56,154 nt of DNA from Bacteroidales bacterium (GTDB taxonomy: Bacteria; Bacteroidota; Bacteroidia; Bacteroidales; VadinHA17). Under the pieces are notes generated by a model that saw only the letters and a list, made by a program, of their open reading frames with translations, did no database searches and was not told where the DNA came from. Below, in pieces: positions 25,981 through 36,190 of this stretch. Within the stretch, counting starts at the first letter, position 1; each line of letters begins with the position of its first letter. The translations under genes were made by a program, and so were the position numbers. Location: assembly GCA_021371855.1 (NCBI GenBank), contig JAJFVL010000026.1, positions 1 to 56,154 of the forward strand, in the 5' to 3' direction.

Positions 25981-26844
25981 TTATCCGAGATATGTTTTAA
26001 GTATTCTGCAACGGGTTGTGAACTGTATTCTTTTAATAGCTTTTTCTTTTATTTGCCTTACTCTTTCGCGTGTCAGCCTAAGCTCCTCTCCTATCTCTTC
26101 CAGCGTATAAGGATGCTTCATTCCCAGTCCGAAATAGAGCTTGAGTACCTTAGATTCGCGTGGTGAAAGAGTATTAAGCGCTCTTTCAATTTCATAAGCA
26201 AGTGATTCATTTATAAGATTTTTGTCAGGGCTTGGATTATCCGAGCTCTGCATCACGTCGTACATGGTATTATCTTCCTCGGCACTTATAGGGGCATCCA
26301 TGCTGACAGTACGGCCATTTGTTTTCAGGGCATCCTTGACATCTTCGGGTATCATATCGAGTATATCAGCAATCTCCTGCGAAGAAGGTTCCCTCTCGTA
26401 ATTCTGTTCAAGCCTGGCAAAGGCCCTGTTAATACGGTTTATTGATCCTATCTTGTTAACAGGAAGTCTTACAATTCTCGATTGTTCTGCAAGAGCCTGA
26501 AGGATTGCCTGCCGTATCCACCAGACTGCGTATGAAATGAATTTAAATCCACGTGTCTCATCAAAACGCTGAGCGGCTTTCATAAGACCAAGGTTTCCCT
26601 CATTGATCAGATCGGGCAGACTGATTCCCTGATTTTGATACTGCTTTGCAACAGATACAACAAAACGCAGATTGGCTTTTACCAGTTTTTTTAAAGCATC
26701 AGTATCACCCAACTTTATCTTTCGGGCAAGAATAACTTCCTCTTCAGGAGTAATAAGTTCTACCCTCCCGATCTCTTGTAAATATTTATCAAGTGATGGT
26801 GTATCGCGGTTAGTAACCTGCTTTGTTATCTTTAACTGACGCAT
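25981..26844 (-). CDS. rpoD: Primary RNA polymerase sigma factor (sigma-70, short Bacteroidota type)
   Basis: This 287-residue protein is the housekeeping sigma of the phylum, much shorter than E. coli RpoD because region 1.1 and the non-conserved insert are missing. Region 1.2 begins [15 protein letters not shown] ([11 protein letters not shown]), region 2 has [37 protein letters not shown] in pieces, region 3 follows, and region 4.2 holds the helix-turn-helix [28 protein letters not shown] in pieces. The C-terminus ends KTYLG as in related species. It matches the unusual TAnnTTTG promoters found across the window. Confidence 0.95.
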   Translation of the reverse strand: MRQLKITKQVTNRDTPSLDKYLQEIGRVELITPEEEVILARKIKLGDTDALKKLVKANLRFVVSVAKQYQNQGISLPDLINEGNLGLMKAAQRFDETRGFKFISYAVWWIRQAILQALAEQSRIVRLPVNKIGSINRINRAFARLEQNYEREPSSQEIADILDMIPEDVKDALKTNGRTVSMDAPISAEEDNTMYDVMQSSDNPSPDKNLINESLAYEIERALNTLSPRESKVLKLYFGLGMKHPYTLEEIGEELRLTRERVRQIKEKAIKRIQFTTRCRILKTYLG

Positions 26845-27209
26845 TTACCAGATAAATATTAGTTCTTGAAGAAACTTCAGATACTTAGATACAATTTTAA
26901 TAAAAAATTGCAATTAAACAGCATATTCCTCCAGATATTTTTGGATATTCCTGAATTATTCATAACTTGCACCCATAATTTGCATATTGAAGATCAGATT
27001 ACTAATTAATTTGATTAAATCCCGTTGCATTTTTAACAATATTTTGTACGAATTATATTGGCAATTTTATTTAATATTGCAGCGGCTTTCGGGTATGTGA
27101 AGTTATATATAACACAATCCTGCGGGTTCATCCTCATATTTTGACCCGTATTTCCAAAAAAACAATCAAAATAAGATCTCTTATATTCCATTTATCATTA
27201 AAATAAAAT
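26845..27209. other. 365-bp divergent intergenic region between rpoD and rho
   Basis: The region is AT-rich without a credible gene. Near-matches to TAnnTTTG occur (for example TAATATTG near 27074), and a weak dyad GGGTT...GACCC lies around 27123-27152 in the putative rho leader. Nothing firmer is seen. Confidence 0.5.
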
Positions 27210-29087
27210 ATGTACGACATTCTTGAGCTAAGTAAGAAGTTGCTTCCTGAATTAAAGGATATAGCAAAGGAACTTAATATCAAAAAGGCTGAGTCATTAA
27301 AGAAGCAGGATCTGATCTATAAGATCCTTGATCAGCAAGCTATTAACGCTACTGAAACGAAGATGGCTTTTAAGCCGAAGAAGGAAAATATTGTTGGCTC
27401 GCCTGAGGCAAATATCCAGGAATCTGATACTTCGATGAGAAGAGGAAAACGGCCAAGGACATTAAACCCGGTTGTAAAACGATCGGTACAATCTGTGATG
27501 TCAGTTTCTCCTGGTGATCTTAAGAGACCAGAAAACGAACCTGCCGAAATACAGGATCAGGTTAAGAAACCAGAAAAACCAGTTGTAAAACCTGTCGAAA
27601 AACCTGAGCTCTTTAAAAATGCAGAACCTGTAAATGAGGAGAGAAAAACTCCAAAATGGAGAAACGACCAAAGGCATAATGAAAGAGACGGTAAAAAAGT
27701 AAAATTTGAAAAGCCGCAAACTCAGAGACCGGAGAAGAAAAGAGCTGAGCACACTGTTGATAACGTTCAGGAATACATTCCTGGACCTGTACCGGAGACT
27801 TTAATTGAGAATGTATTACCATTAGTTGACGAAGACACTTCCTTCGGGGAGATAAAACCAACAGAAGAGGCTTACGCAGGTGATATCATTGTAGAACCAC
27901 CTATAAAGGAGAATATTCCCGAAGCTATTCCTGTAAAAGAAGAAAAGAAGGAAAAACCTTATGATTTTGAAGGCATTATATACAATACCGGTGTTCTTGA
28001 AATTATGCCTGACGGATACGGCTTTTTAAGATCTCCCGACTATAATTATCTGAACTCACCTGACGATATTTACGTATCTCAATCACAGATTAAGCTTTTC
28101 GGTCTTAAAACAGGAGACACAATAAAGGGATCAATCCGTCCACCGAAAGAGGGTGAAAAGTATTTTCCGCTCATTAAAGTTGACGAAATAAACGGCAGGA
28201 ATCCTGATTTTATAAGAGACCGTGTTCCTTTTGACTTTCTGACACCGCTTTTCCCGGATGAGAAATTCACATTATGCCAGCCCGGAGAAGGATCATTATC
28301 GGTGAGGGTAATAGACATGTTCACTCCTATCGGAAAAGGTCAGCGCGGATTAATTGTTGCGCAGCCCAAAACTGGAAAGACAATTTTGCTTCAGGAGATT
28401 GCCAATGCAATAGCAAAATATCACCCCGAGGCATATCTTATGATATTGCTTATTGATGAACGTCCCGAGGAGGTGACCGATATGGCCCGGAATGTGAAGG
28501 CTGAAGTTATTGCTTCAACGTTTGACGAGCCTGCTGAACGTCATTGCCGTGTTGCCAACATTGTGCTCGAAAAAGCCAAACGTCTGGTTGAATGTGGCCA
28601 TGATGTTGTCATTCTCCTTGACTCGATCACACGGCTCGCGAGAGCTTTTAATACAACAGCTCCGGCATCAGGCAAAGTTCTATCGGGTGGTGTTGATTCA
28701 AATGCCCTGCACAAACCAAAAAGATTCTTTGGAGCAGCACGTAATATTGAAAACGGAGGATCGCTTACTATCCTTGCCACAGCTCTTACTGATACCGGAT
28801 CAAAAATGGATGATGTCATTTTTGAGGAGTTCAAAGGAACAGGAAACATGGAACTTCAGCTCGACCGTAAACTGTCGAACAGAAGGATATTCCCTTCAAT
28901 TGATATTCCTGCTTCAAGTACCCGGAGAGAAGATCTTCTTCTCAATAAAAACATACTTCAGAAGATATGGGTATTACGTAACTTTCTGACCGACATGAAC
29001 TCAGTTGAGGCAATGGAATTCCTGCGTGACAGATTACTCCAGTCGAAATCAAATGAAGAGTTTTTGATTTCTATGAATGGGGGATAA
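27210..29087 (+). CDS. rho: Transcription termination factor Rho with N-terminal insertion
   Basis: Rho is the hexameric RNA-dependent ATPase that ends transcription. The 625 residues exceed E. coli Rho (419) because a low-complexity Lys/Glu/Pro-rich stretch (about 50-245) separates the N-terminal SAP-like helix bundle ([20 protein letters not shown]) from the RNA-binding cold-shock-like domain ([21 protein letters not shown]). The ATPase domain has Walker A in AQPKTGKT (about 384-391), Walker B region [16 protein letters not shown] and the SGGVDSNAL segment. Such insertions are normal in Bacteroidota and may promote condensation or extra RNA contacts. Confidence 0.97.
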   Translation: MYDILELSKKLLPELKDIAKELNIKKAESLKKQDLIYKILDQQAINATETKMAFKPKKENIVGSPEANIQESDTSMRRGKRPRTLNPVVKRSVQSVMSVSPGDLKRPENEPAEIQDQVKKPEKPVVKPVEKPELFKNAEPVNEERKTPKWRNDQRHNERDGKKVKFEKPQTQRPEKKRAEHTVDNVQEYIPGPVPETLIENVLPLVDEDTSFGEIKPTEEAYAGDIIVEPPIKENIPEAIPVKEEKKEKPYDFEGIIYNTGVLEIMPDGYGFLRSPDYNYLNSPDDIYVSQSQIKLFGLKTGDTIKGSIRPPKEGEKYFPLIKVDEINGRNPDFIRDRVPFDFLTPLFPDEKFTLCQPGEGSLSVRVIDMFTPIGKGQRGLIVAQPKTGKTILLQEIANAIAKYHPEAYLMILLIDERPEEVTDMARNVKAEVIASTFDEPAERHCRVANIVLEKAKRLVECGHDVVILLDSITRLARAFNTTAPASGKVLSGGVDSNALHKPKRFFGAARNIENGGSLTILATALTDTGSKMDDVIFEEFKGTGNMELQLDRKLSNRRIFPSIDIPASSTRREDLLLNKNILQKIWVLRNFLTDMNSVEAMEFLRDRLLQSKSNEEFLISMNGG

Positions 29088-29103
29088 CGATCAGAAATTT
29101 TTA

Positions 29104-29111
29104 TAATTTTG
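29104..29111 (+). promoter_or_regulatory. -7 promoter element TAATTTTG for nifJ
   Basis: It matches TAnnTTTG 46 bp upstream of the nifJ start codon. Confidence 0.6.
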
Positions 29112-29156
29112 CACCTTATTTAAAAACATAAGTTTAAATCAAATAGATTAATCACA

Positions 29157-32100
29157 ATGGGAACAAAAAAATTTATAACATGCGATGGCAACCAGGCCGC
29201 ATCACATGTTGCATATATGTTTAGCGAAGTAGCTTGCATATATCCTATCACACCTTCGTCGACTATGGCAGAATTTATTGACGAATGGTCTGCAAGCGGA
29301 CTGAAGAATATTTTCGGAGAGCAGGTTAAGGTTGTTGAGATGCAGTCGGAAGCCGGAGCAGCCGGAGCAGTTCATGGTGCACTTCAGGCAGGAACACTGT
29401 GTTCCACTTTCACCTGTTCACAGGGTTTGCTTCTTATGATACCAAATATGTACAAGATCGCCGGTGAACTGTTACCCGGAGTATTTCATGTAAGTGCCAG
29501 GGCTGTTGCATCACATGCTCTTTCAATTTTTGGTGACCAGAGTGATATTTATGCAACACGGCAGACCGGTTTTGCGATGCTTGCAAGCAACAGTGTTCAG
29601 GAGGTTATGGATCTGGCTGGTGTAGCACACCTCGCCGCTATTAAATCAAGAGTTCCTTTCCTGCATTTCTTTGATGGTTTCCGTACATCACATGAAGTTC
29701 AGAAGATTGAAGCCATTGACATGGATGAGCTCAAGAAACTTATCGACACAAAGGCTCTTGCAGAATTTCGCAAGAGGTCTCTTAACCCGGAACACGGAAA
29801 TATCAGAGGTACTGCTGAAAATCCTGATATCTTCTTCCAGGCAAGAGAATCATCAAACAAGTTTTACGATGCAATTCCTGAAATAGTTGCCAACTATATG
29901 GCGGAAGTTTCGAAAATTACAGGGAGAGAATACAAACCATTCACATATTACGGAGCCCCCGATGCTGAAAACATCATCATTGCAATGGGGTCTATAAATG
30001 AAACTATAACAGAAGTCATTGACTACCTCGCTGCTAAAGGTGAAAAAGCAGGAGTTATATCGGTACATCTTTATCGTCCTTTCTCAGCAAAATATTTATT
30101 TGATGTTCTTCCTTCAACAGTTAAAAAGATAACTGTCCTTGATAGGACCAAAGAACCGGGAGCCAGCGGAGATCCTCTTTACCTTGACGTAAAAGATATC
30201 TTCTATGACAGACCTTCAAGACCAATAATAATTGGTGGCCGGTTTGGGTTGAGTTCAAAAGACACGACACCATCACAGATGCTGGCAGTTTATGAAAACA
30301 TGAAACTGAAAGAACCAAAGAACCATTTCACAGTTGGTATCGTTGATGATGTTACCTTCAAATCTCTTCCGGTACTTCCTGAAATTAATGTAGCTCAACC
30401 AGGTACACATTCAGCAAAATTCTACGGACTCGGATCAGATGGGACTGTTGGTGCAAATAAAAATTCTATAAAAATTATAGGAGAAACCACAGATAAATAT
30501 TGTCAGGCATATTTTGCATACGACTCTAAAAAATCAGGAGGTTTAACTACTTCTCATCTTCGTTTTGGAGACTCCCCGATACATTCTCCATATCTGATCA
30601 ACACACCGGATTTTGTCGCATGTCATGTACCATCATATCTGGAAAAATATGATATGCTGAAAGGCCTTAAGAAAAATGGTACATTCCTGCTTAATTCAAT
30701 CTGGGATGCAGAAGAGACTCAAAAACGCCTTCCCGACCATATGAAGAAATACATGGCTGAAAACCATATCAATTTCTATATGATCAATGCGACTTCTATT
30801 GCAAAAGAGCTTGGTCTCGGGTCACGCACAAACACCATTATGCAAGCTGCATTTTTCAAAGTAGCCAACGTAATACCTTATGAGAAGGCTGAAACTGAAA
30901 TGAAGAAATTCATCAATAAGAGCTACGGAAAGAAAGGTGAAAACATTGTCAGGATGAACTATGCTGCCGTTGATAAGGGCGGTGAAGTTGTTAAGGTTGA
31001 TGTTCCGGCCGAATGGGCAAATATCAAAGTCGTCAAGGAAAAAGACACCCGTGACATTCCTGACTTTGTCCGTGACATTATGGAACCGGTCAACAGACAG
31101 GAAGGTGATGATTTACCGGTAAGCGCTTTTGTAGGAAGAGAAGATGGAACATTCCCTGCCGGTACTGCTGCTTATGAAAAACGTGGTATTGCAGTTACTG
31201 TTCCTGAATGGCAACCAGAAAATTGTATCCAGTGCAACCAGTGCTCATATGTATGTCCTCACGCAGCTATCCGTCCTTTCCTTCTGACAGACGAAGAACT
31301 TGCAAAAGCACCTAAGGATACTAAATCAATACAGGGAGTCGGCGGCGCTCTGAAAGCTTACAAATTCAAAATGCAGGTTAGTGTCCTTGACTGTACAGGT
31401 TGTGGAAACTGCGAAAATGTATGCCCTGCAAAGACAAAAGCTCTTGTCATGAAACCTTTGGAATCCCAGCTTGATGAGATTGACCGTTGGAAATACATGA
31501 ATGAGAAAGTTGGTTATAAGGATGCCGTTGCTGATAAATTCGCAAATGTAAAAAACAGCCAGTTCGCACAACCTTTGTTTGAGTTCTCAGGTGCCTGCTC
31601 AGGCTGTGGTGAAACACCATATATCAAAGCTATAACACAACTCTTCGGCGACAGGATGATTATTGCAAACGCTACTGGTTGTACCTCTATTTATAGTGGA
31701 TCTGCTCCTTCGATGCCGTATACTTTAAATAAAGAAGGACACGGACCAGCATGGGCTAACTCACTGTTCGAGGATAATGCAGAATATGGTTTAGGTCTGG
31801 AGGTTGGCGCAACAAAACTCAGAGACCGTCTTTCTCTGAAGATGACAGAGGCTATTGCAAACGATACAGTAAATGCAGATACTAAAGCCGCATTTGAAGA
31901 ATGGCTTAAGGAAAGGAATCATGCTGAAGCATCACGCACAGCATCTGCAAAAGTTATTGCAGCATGCGAAAAAGAGAAATCTGTGTTAGCAAAAGAGATC
32001 CTTGATCTTAAGGAATATCTTATTAAAAAATCACACTGGATAATCGGTGGTGATGGTTGGGGTTATGATATCGGTTACGGCGGACTTGATCATGTTCTTG

Positions 32101-32696
32101 CTTCCGGCGATGATGTTAATGTTCTTGTTGTTGATACAGAAGTATATTCCAACACAGGAGGCCAGGCATCCAAATCAACTCCTGCCGGTGCTGTCGCAAA
32201 ATTTGCAGCCTCCGGTAAAAAGATCCGTAAGAAAGACCTTGGTATGATGGCAATGAGTTATGGATATGTATATGTTGCACAGGTAGCCATGGGATCAAAT
32301 AATGCCCAGTACTTAAAAGCTATCAGAGAAGCAGAAGCATACCCCGGTCCTTCACTTATCATTGCTTATGCTCCCTGCATCAACCATGGACTAAGAAATG
32401 GCATGGGAAGAACACAGGCACAGGAAAAAGCTGCAGTTGAAGCTGGTTACTGGCATCTCTACAGATTTAATCCTTCGCTGGAACAAGAAGGAAAGAATCC
32501 GTTCACTCTTGACTCAAAAGAGCCTGACTGGAGCAAATTCCAGGACTTCCTGAATTCAGAAGTCCGCTATACCTCACTTATTAAAGCTTTCCCCGAGAAC
32601 GCAAAAGTACTTTTCAAAGCTGCCGAGGAGAATTCCAAATGGAGGTACAATTCATACAAGCGACTTGCTGATGTAGAAGTAGTTAAAGCAGAATAA
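29157..32696 (+). CDS. nifJ: Pyruvate:ferredoxin (flavodoxin) oxidoreductase
   Basis: This single-chain 1179-residue PFOR oxidises pyruvate with CoA to acetyl-CoA and CO2 and reduces ferredoxin, a central anaerobic step. Domains in order: pyrimidine-binding domain (YPITPSSTMAEF at the start), transketolase C-like domain (about 250-400), the gamma-type domain, a 2[4Fe-4S] domain with CIQCNQCSYVCP (about 690) and CTGCGNCENVCP (about 745), and the thiamine diphosphate domain with GACSGCGETPY (about 812) and GGDGWGYDIGYGGLDH. A promoter lies upstream and a strong terminator downstream, so it is monocistronic. Confidence 0.97.
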   Translation: MGTKKFITCDGNQAASHVAYMFSEVACIYPITPSSTMAEFIDEWSASGLKNIFGEQVKVVEMQSEAGAAGAVHGALQAGTLCSTFTCSQGLLLMIPNMYKIAGELLPGVFHVSARAVASHALSIFGDQSDIYATRQTGFAMLASNSVQEVMDLAGVAHLAAIKSRVPFLHFFDGFRTSHEVQKIEAIDMDELKKLIDTKALAEFRKRSLNPEHGNIRGTAENPDIFFQARESSNKFYDAIPEIVANYMAEVSKITGREYKPFTYYGAPDAENIIIAMGSINETITEVIDYLAAKGEKAGVISVHLYRPFSAKYLFDVLPSTVKKITVLDRTKEPGASGDPLYLDVKDIFYDRPSRPIIIGGRFGLSSKDTTPSQMLAVYENMKLKEPKNHFTVGIVDDVTFKSLPVLPEINVAQPGTHSAKFYGLGSDGTVGANKNSIKIIGETTDKYCQAYFAYDSKKSGGLTTSHLRFGDSPIHSPYLINTPDFVACHVPSYLEKYDMLKGLKKNGTFLLNSIWDAEETQKRLPDHMKKYMAENHINFYMINATSIAKELGLGSRTNTIMQAAFFKVANVIPYEKAETEMKKFINKSYGKKGENIVRMNYAAVDKGGEVVKVDVPAEWANIKVVKEKDTRDIPDFVRDIMEPVNRQEGDDLPVSAFVGREDGTFPAGTAAYEKRGIAVTVPEWQPENCIQCNQCSYVCPHAAIRPFLLTDEELAKAPKDTKSIQGVGGALKAYKFKMQVSVLDCTGCGNCENVCPAKTKALVMKPLESQLDEIDRWKYMNEKVGYKDAVADKFANVKNSQFAQPLFEFSGACSGCGETPYIKAITQLFGDRMIIANATGCTSIYSGSAPSMPYTLNKEGHGPAWANSLFEDNAEYGLGLEVGATKLRDRLSLKMTEAIANDTVNADTKAAFEEWLKERNHAEASRTASAKVIAACEKEKSVLAKEILDLKEYLIKKSHWIIGGDGWGYDIGYGGLDHVLASGDDVNVLVVDTEVYSNTGGQASKSTPAGAVAKFAASGKKIRKKDLGMMAMSYGYVYVAQVAMGSNNAQYLKAIREAEAYPGPSLIIAYAPCINHGLRNGMGRTQAQEKAAVEAGYWHLYRFNPSLEQEGKNPFTLDSKEPDWSKFQDFLNSEVRYTSLIKAFPENAKVLFKAAEENSKWRYNSYKRLADVEVVKAE

Positions 32697-32715
32697 AAAT
32701 TGTTTTTATATAAAG

Positions 32716-32743
32716 AGCCATCCTTCGGGGTGGCTTTTTTTTT
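32716..32743 (+). terminator. Rho-independent terminator of nifJ
   Basis: Stem AGCCATCC / GGGTGGCT with a TTCG loop, followed by nine T residues. Confidence 0.88.
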
Positions 32744-32820
32744 AAGTTGTTACCAGGCCTTGCTGCCTCTATAATCCCATAACCGAAAAAACCAGAGTGA
32801 CTTTTCTGAATTTCCTCAGC

Positions 32821-32839
32821 ATCAGTTTTTCAAACTGAT
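32821..32839. repeat. 8-bp inverted repeat upstream of the ruvX promoter
   Basis: ATCAGTTT / AAACTGAT around a 3-nt loop, 10 bp upstream of the -7 element. It may be an operator or just the tail of the terminator region. Confidence 0.5.
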
Positions 32840-32848
32840 TATTATTGC

Positions 32849-32856
32849 TAATTTTG
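32849..32856 (+). promoter_or_regulatory. -7 promoter element TAATTTTG for ruvX-def
   Basis: It matches TAnnTTTG 17 bp upstream of the ruvX start codon. Confidence 0.6.
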
Positions 32857-32872
32857 CACCCTGAAGAACATT

Positions 32873-33319
32873 ATGGGAAGAATAATTGGTATTGACTACG
32901 GAAAAAAACGCATAGGTATTGCTGTAACAGATCCTTTGCAGATATTTGCCTCTCCGTTGAATACGATAAGCCCTGAAGAGTTTGACAACTTTATAGAAGG
33001 TTATCTGAAAACCGAAGAGGTGGATGGTTTTGTCATCGGCTATCCTGTGCAATTGAACAATCTTCCAAGTGAATCTGTTAGATATATAAATCCGTTTATC
33101 AGGAAACTTAAAATAAAATATCCTGAAAAATGTATCCATCTTGCTGATGAGAGATTTACATCACAAATGGCTCTCAGGACAATGATAGACGGGGGAGTGA
33201 AAAAAAGCGACAGACAGGACAAATCGATGGTAGATAAAATAAGCGCTTCGATCATTCTTCAGTCATTTCTTGATAACAGATCAAACAACAAAAGATTAGA
33301 AAATAATATACTGAAATGA
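32873..33319 (+). CDS. ruvX: Putative Holliday junction resolvase / pre-16S rRNA nuclease YqgF
   Basis: This 148-residue RNase H-fold nuclease (YqgF/RuvX) begins with the catalytic strand IIGIDYGKKRIGIAV (Asp8) and has the conserved segments VDGFVIGYPVQLN and LADERFTSQMA, ending with the final acidic pair region DKSMVDKISASIILQ. The family processes the 5' end of 16S rRNA and is also linked to recombination. It overlaps def by 4 bp and is probably co-transcribed from the promoter 17 bp upstream. Confidence 0.95.
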   Translation: MGRIIGIDYGKKRIGIAVTDPLQIFASPLNTISPEEFDNFIEGYLKTEEVDGFVIGYPVQLNNLPSESVRYINPFIRKLKIKYPEKCIHLADERFTSQMALRTMIDGGVKKSDRQDKSMVDKISASIILQSFLDNRSNNKRLENNILK

Positions 33320-33882
33320 CATATCCTATTGTAGTTTACGGGCATCCGATACTGAGAAAAGTGGCAGAAGAAATAGATAAAGACTATCCTGATCTGGATC
33401 AATTTATCTCCGATCTCTTTGAAACAATGCATAATTCTGAAGGTATGGGTCTTGCTGCACCTCAGGCAGGCAGATCAATAAGAATATTTATTGTTGACGG
33501 AACTCCGCTTACCGAAGATGAACCTGAACTTGCTGACTTTAAAAAGGTATTTATCAATCCTCAAATAGTTGAAAGGACAGGAGAACTTAACCTTATGTCT
33601 GAAGGATGTCTGAGCATACCTAACATGAGGGAAGAGGTCAGCAGGGAATCAAGAATCCGTATTCAATATTATGATGAAGAATGGCAATATCACGATGAAG
33701 TATTCGATAATTACAAAGCACGGATTATCCAGCACGAATATGACCATCTCGACGGGATATTATATACTGACAAACTTAATCCGCTGAGAAAACGTCTCAT
33801 TAAGAGCAAGCTTACTGCAATCAGCAAAGGGAAGTTTGACGTTGATTATAAGACAATTCTTCCGGGACAGAAGATAAGATAG
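33316..33882 (+). CDS. def: Peptide deformylase
   Basis: Def removes the formyl group from nascent proteins. The 188 residues hold the three metal-site motifs in order: GMGLAAPQAG (43-52), EGCLS with Cys98, and HEYDHLDG with His140, Glu141 and His144. The start codon overlaps the ruvX stop (ATGA), indicating translational coupling. The pairing of ruvX and def is common in Bacteroidota. Confidence 0.97.
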   Translation: MTYPIVVYGHPILRKVAEEIDKDYPDLDQFISDLFETMHNSEGMGLAAPQAGRSIRIFIVDGTPLTEDEPELADFKKVFINPQIVERTGELNLMSEGCLSIPNMREEVSRESRIRIQYYDEEWQYHDEVFDNYKARIIQHEYDHLDGILYTDKLNPLRKRLIKSKLTAISKGKFDVDYKTILPGQKIR

Positions 33883-33884
33883 CC

Positions 33885-33966
33885 TTGCCCCCCGCCGCTT
33901 AAAGGGGGCTAATCACTAAACGGATCAATATCAGTCTCCCTTTTGAGGGGATAGCCGCAAAGCGGC
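33885..33966. repeat. CCCC...TAAAGGGG-type palindromic repeat
   Basis: The sequence includes TTGCCCCCCGCCGCTTAAAG followed by GGGGCTA, then TCTCCCTTTTGAGGGGATAG and the dyad AGCCGCAAAGCGGC. It lies downstream of def. Related CCCC/GGGG motifs occur at 16239-16295 and inside comEC at 34424-34450. Confidence 0.6.
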
Positions 33967-34029
33967 CAGCGGATTATTGTTCACTCCAAACTTTTTCCTA
34001 ACTTTATACAGTCTCATTACCTGCAGACT

Positions 34030-36105
34030 GTGCTACATAAAGAAATACCATTTCTTCGTATCGGCCTGCCTTTATGTTTCGGAATAATTTCAGGCCTTTA
34101 TTTCAATCCGGGTATAATTTTCCTGGTATCATCTGTTATTATTATTACAATTGGCTTTATTTCAGGTCATTATTATAATAAATACCGGGACAATCCTGTT
34201 TTTGGCTTCTCGCTGACAATAGCTCTATTTACCTGCGGGCTATTACTATATACAAACGAAAAGGCAGGTATCCCGATCCTTAAACCTGAACAATCTTTAT
34301 TTGACTGTACGCTTTCAGATTTCCCTGAAGAAAAAGAGAACAGCTACATGCTGACTGTCAGACTAAACAGCAAATCAGTAGTCAACGGGGACGGAACCAT
34401 CAAAGGATCAAAATTACCTATAGCCCCCCATATAGGGGTTAGCGGGGAAACAATGTTTGAAACCATCAAAGGCTCAATGATATTATACAATAAGAAAGAT
34501 CCGTCTATGGTTTCTCTTTTGCCTGGTGACAGGATGATTATTAAATGTACTCCCGTTGAAATTACAAACAGAGGGAATCCCTGTGAGTTTGATTACCGGT
34601 TCTACATGGAAAATCATGGCATAAGGTATTATGCATTCACAAATTCCGGGGATATTTTAAAACATCACCCTCCCAGGTACAGAAAACTGGTTCACAGAGC
34701 ACTGATCATAAGGGAGAAGATAATAGGAATGTATAAAGAAAGAGGTATTACAGGAGACAGGCTGGCACTTGTTGCAGCTATGACCCTTGGACAGAAAAGC
34801 ATGCTCGACCCGGAGCAGAAACAGAATTTCATTAAAGCCGGAGTGATGCATATTATGGCAGTGTCGGGGCTTCATGCCGTAATATTGAGTTTATTTGTTT
34901 TCAATCTGCTCTTCTTCCTGAAGCGAAGGTTCAATACCCTCAGAATATTGATAACCATTCTGATCCTCTGGTCATTTGCATTTGTAACAGGGCTGACTCC
35001 GTCGGTTCTCAGGGCAACTCTTATGTTTTCATTCCTTCAGGCCGGGAACCTCATGAAAAGAGAGGTAAACGGAATAAATTCAGTGCTTGCATCAGCATTT
35101 GTTCTTATCCTCATAAGACCGTCAGTGATATTTGATGCCGGATTCCTCCTCTCCTATTCGGCTGTAATTTATATTATCAGTTTCTATAAAGATCTTTATC
35201 ATCTGATTCTTTTTAAGAACAGACTCAAAGACAAAATATGGCAATCAGTTGTGGTGACCATTGTAGCCCAGGCTGGAACACTTCCCCTTACAATAATGTT
35301 TTTTAACAGATTCCCTACATATTTTATTATTGCAAATATCATAATTGTACCTCTTTCGTCTCTTGTAATAATAATAGGATGTCTTGTCCCGATGGCATTC
35401 CCGATTCACTTTCTTTCCCGGTTTCTTGCCACAATACTGAACTATCTGACAGGACTGACCGAACTCCTTACTGCCCGGACCTCAGCCCTTCCATATTCCA
35501 CAATTGAAAATATCGGGATGACAACCGTTGAATGTGTTCTGCTTACCTTTACATTATTCCTGTTCAGCACTTATTTGTTTAAGAAACAACCATTTTCAAT
35601 TGTCTATCCCCTTTCGGCGCTTCTGCTTTTTACTATTTCAGGAACCACCTTAGACATTACTTCGGGGACAAGGAATGAACTGATAGTATATAACACACAG
35701 GGTTCAGCAACGATCGGAATCAAGACCGGCAAAATTCTTAATATATACACTGACACTTTATCTGTAGTGCCTGAAGTAAACAGGCATTGTGCGACGCTTG
35801 GGCTTAAGTTAAATACCTTTACTATAAGAAATAACGTATGCTGTATAAAGGCAGGAGAAAAAAATATACTTATAACTAAATCTCTTGATAAACAAATGCT
35901 GAAGAAATTCATTCCTGATTTTGTGATCCTCACAGGTCCAAAACCTGAAATTGAGAAATCGATAGCTTTCGTGAAACTCCCTGAAGCAATAATTATATCA
36001 TCACAGGCTGCTTCCGGGTACCGGGTTCCTTTTCAGCTCAATCTTGCAGGGACAAGTTCAGTCTATCATGTAAGGAAGTCAGGCGCATACACTAAAAGGA
36101 TATAG
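34030..36105 (+). CDS. comEC: ComEC/Rec2-family DNA uptake channel protein
   Basis: This 691-residue polytopic inner-membrane protein corresponds to the channel through which single-stranded DNA enters in natural transformation. It starts at GTG. An N-terminal DUF4131 domain (about 1-190) is followed by the Competence domain with signatures MTLGQKSMLDPEQKQNFIKAG in pieces and HIMAVSGLHAVIL (around 275-287), and many helices to about 520. The metallo-beta-lactamase domain of Bacillus ComEC is absent; the C-terminal 160 residues are a short, different domain, as in other Bacteroidota. A 22-codon duplication/insertion lies near residues 122-149 (see 34395-34477). Other competence genes are not in the window. 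Confidence 0.9.
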   Translation: MLHKEIPFLRIGLPLCFGIISGLYFNPGIIFLVSSVIIITIGFISGHYYNKYRDNPVFGFSLTIALFTCGLLLYTNEKAGIPILKPEQSLFDCTLSDFPEEKENSYMLTVRLNSKSVVNGDGTIKGSKLPIAPHIGVSGETMFETIKGSMILYNKKDPSMVSLLPGDRMIIKCTPVEITNRGNPCEFDYRFYMENHGIRYYAFTNSGDILKHHPPRYRKLVHRALIIREKIIGMYKERGITGDRLALVAAMTLGQKSMLDPEQKQNFIKAGVMHIMAVSGLHAVILSLFVFNLLFFLKRRFNTLRILITILILWSFAFVTGLTPSVLRATLMFSFLQAGNLMKREVNGINSVLASAFVLILIRPSVIFDAGFLLSYSAVIYIISFYKDLYHLILFKNRLKDKIWQSVVVTIVAQAGTLPLTIMFFNRFPTYFIIANIIIVPLSSLVIIIGCLVPMAFPIHFLSRFLATILNYLTGLTELLTARTSALPYSTIENIGMTTVECVLLTFTLFLFSTYLFKKQPFSIVYPLSALLLFTISGTTLDITSGTRNELIVYNTQGSATIGIKTGKILNIYTDTLSVVPEVNRHCATLGLKLNTFTIRNNVCCIKAGEKNILITKSLDKQMLKKFIPDFVILTGPKPEIEKSIAFVKLPEAIIISSQAASGYRVPFQLNLAGTSSVYHVRKSGAYTKRI
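34395..34477. repeat. 17-bp direct repeats flanking a palindrome inserted in comEC
   Basis: AACCATCAAAGGATCAA at 34395-34411 and AACCATCAAAGGCTCAA at 34461-34477 differ at one base and are exactly 66 bp (22 codons) apart. Between them lies AGCCCCCCATATAGGGG, a motif like the intergenic palindromes. The protein shows TIKGS twice in consequence. The reading frame is kept. Confidence 0.8.
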
Positions 36106-36190
36106 CAGCTCAAAAAATAAAAAGCTGAAAAAACTTGAGTATTAAGCGATTTATCTCTTATTTTGTCATGTATTTTCAATAAACATAACA

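Noticed and set aside
27123..27152. Rho autoregulatory hairpin in the leader
   Set aside because: A 5-bp arm pair alone is not enough support; mentioned only in the intergenic description.
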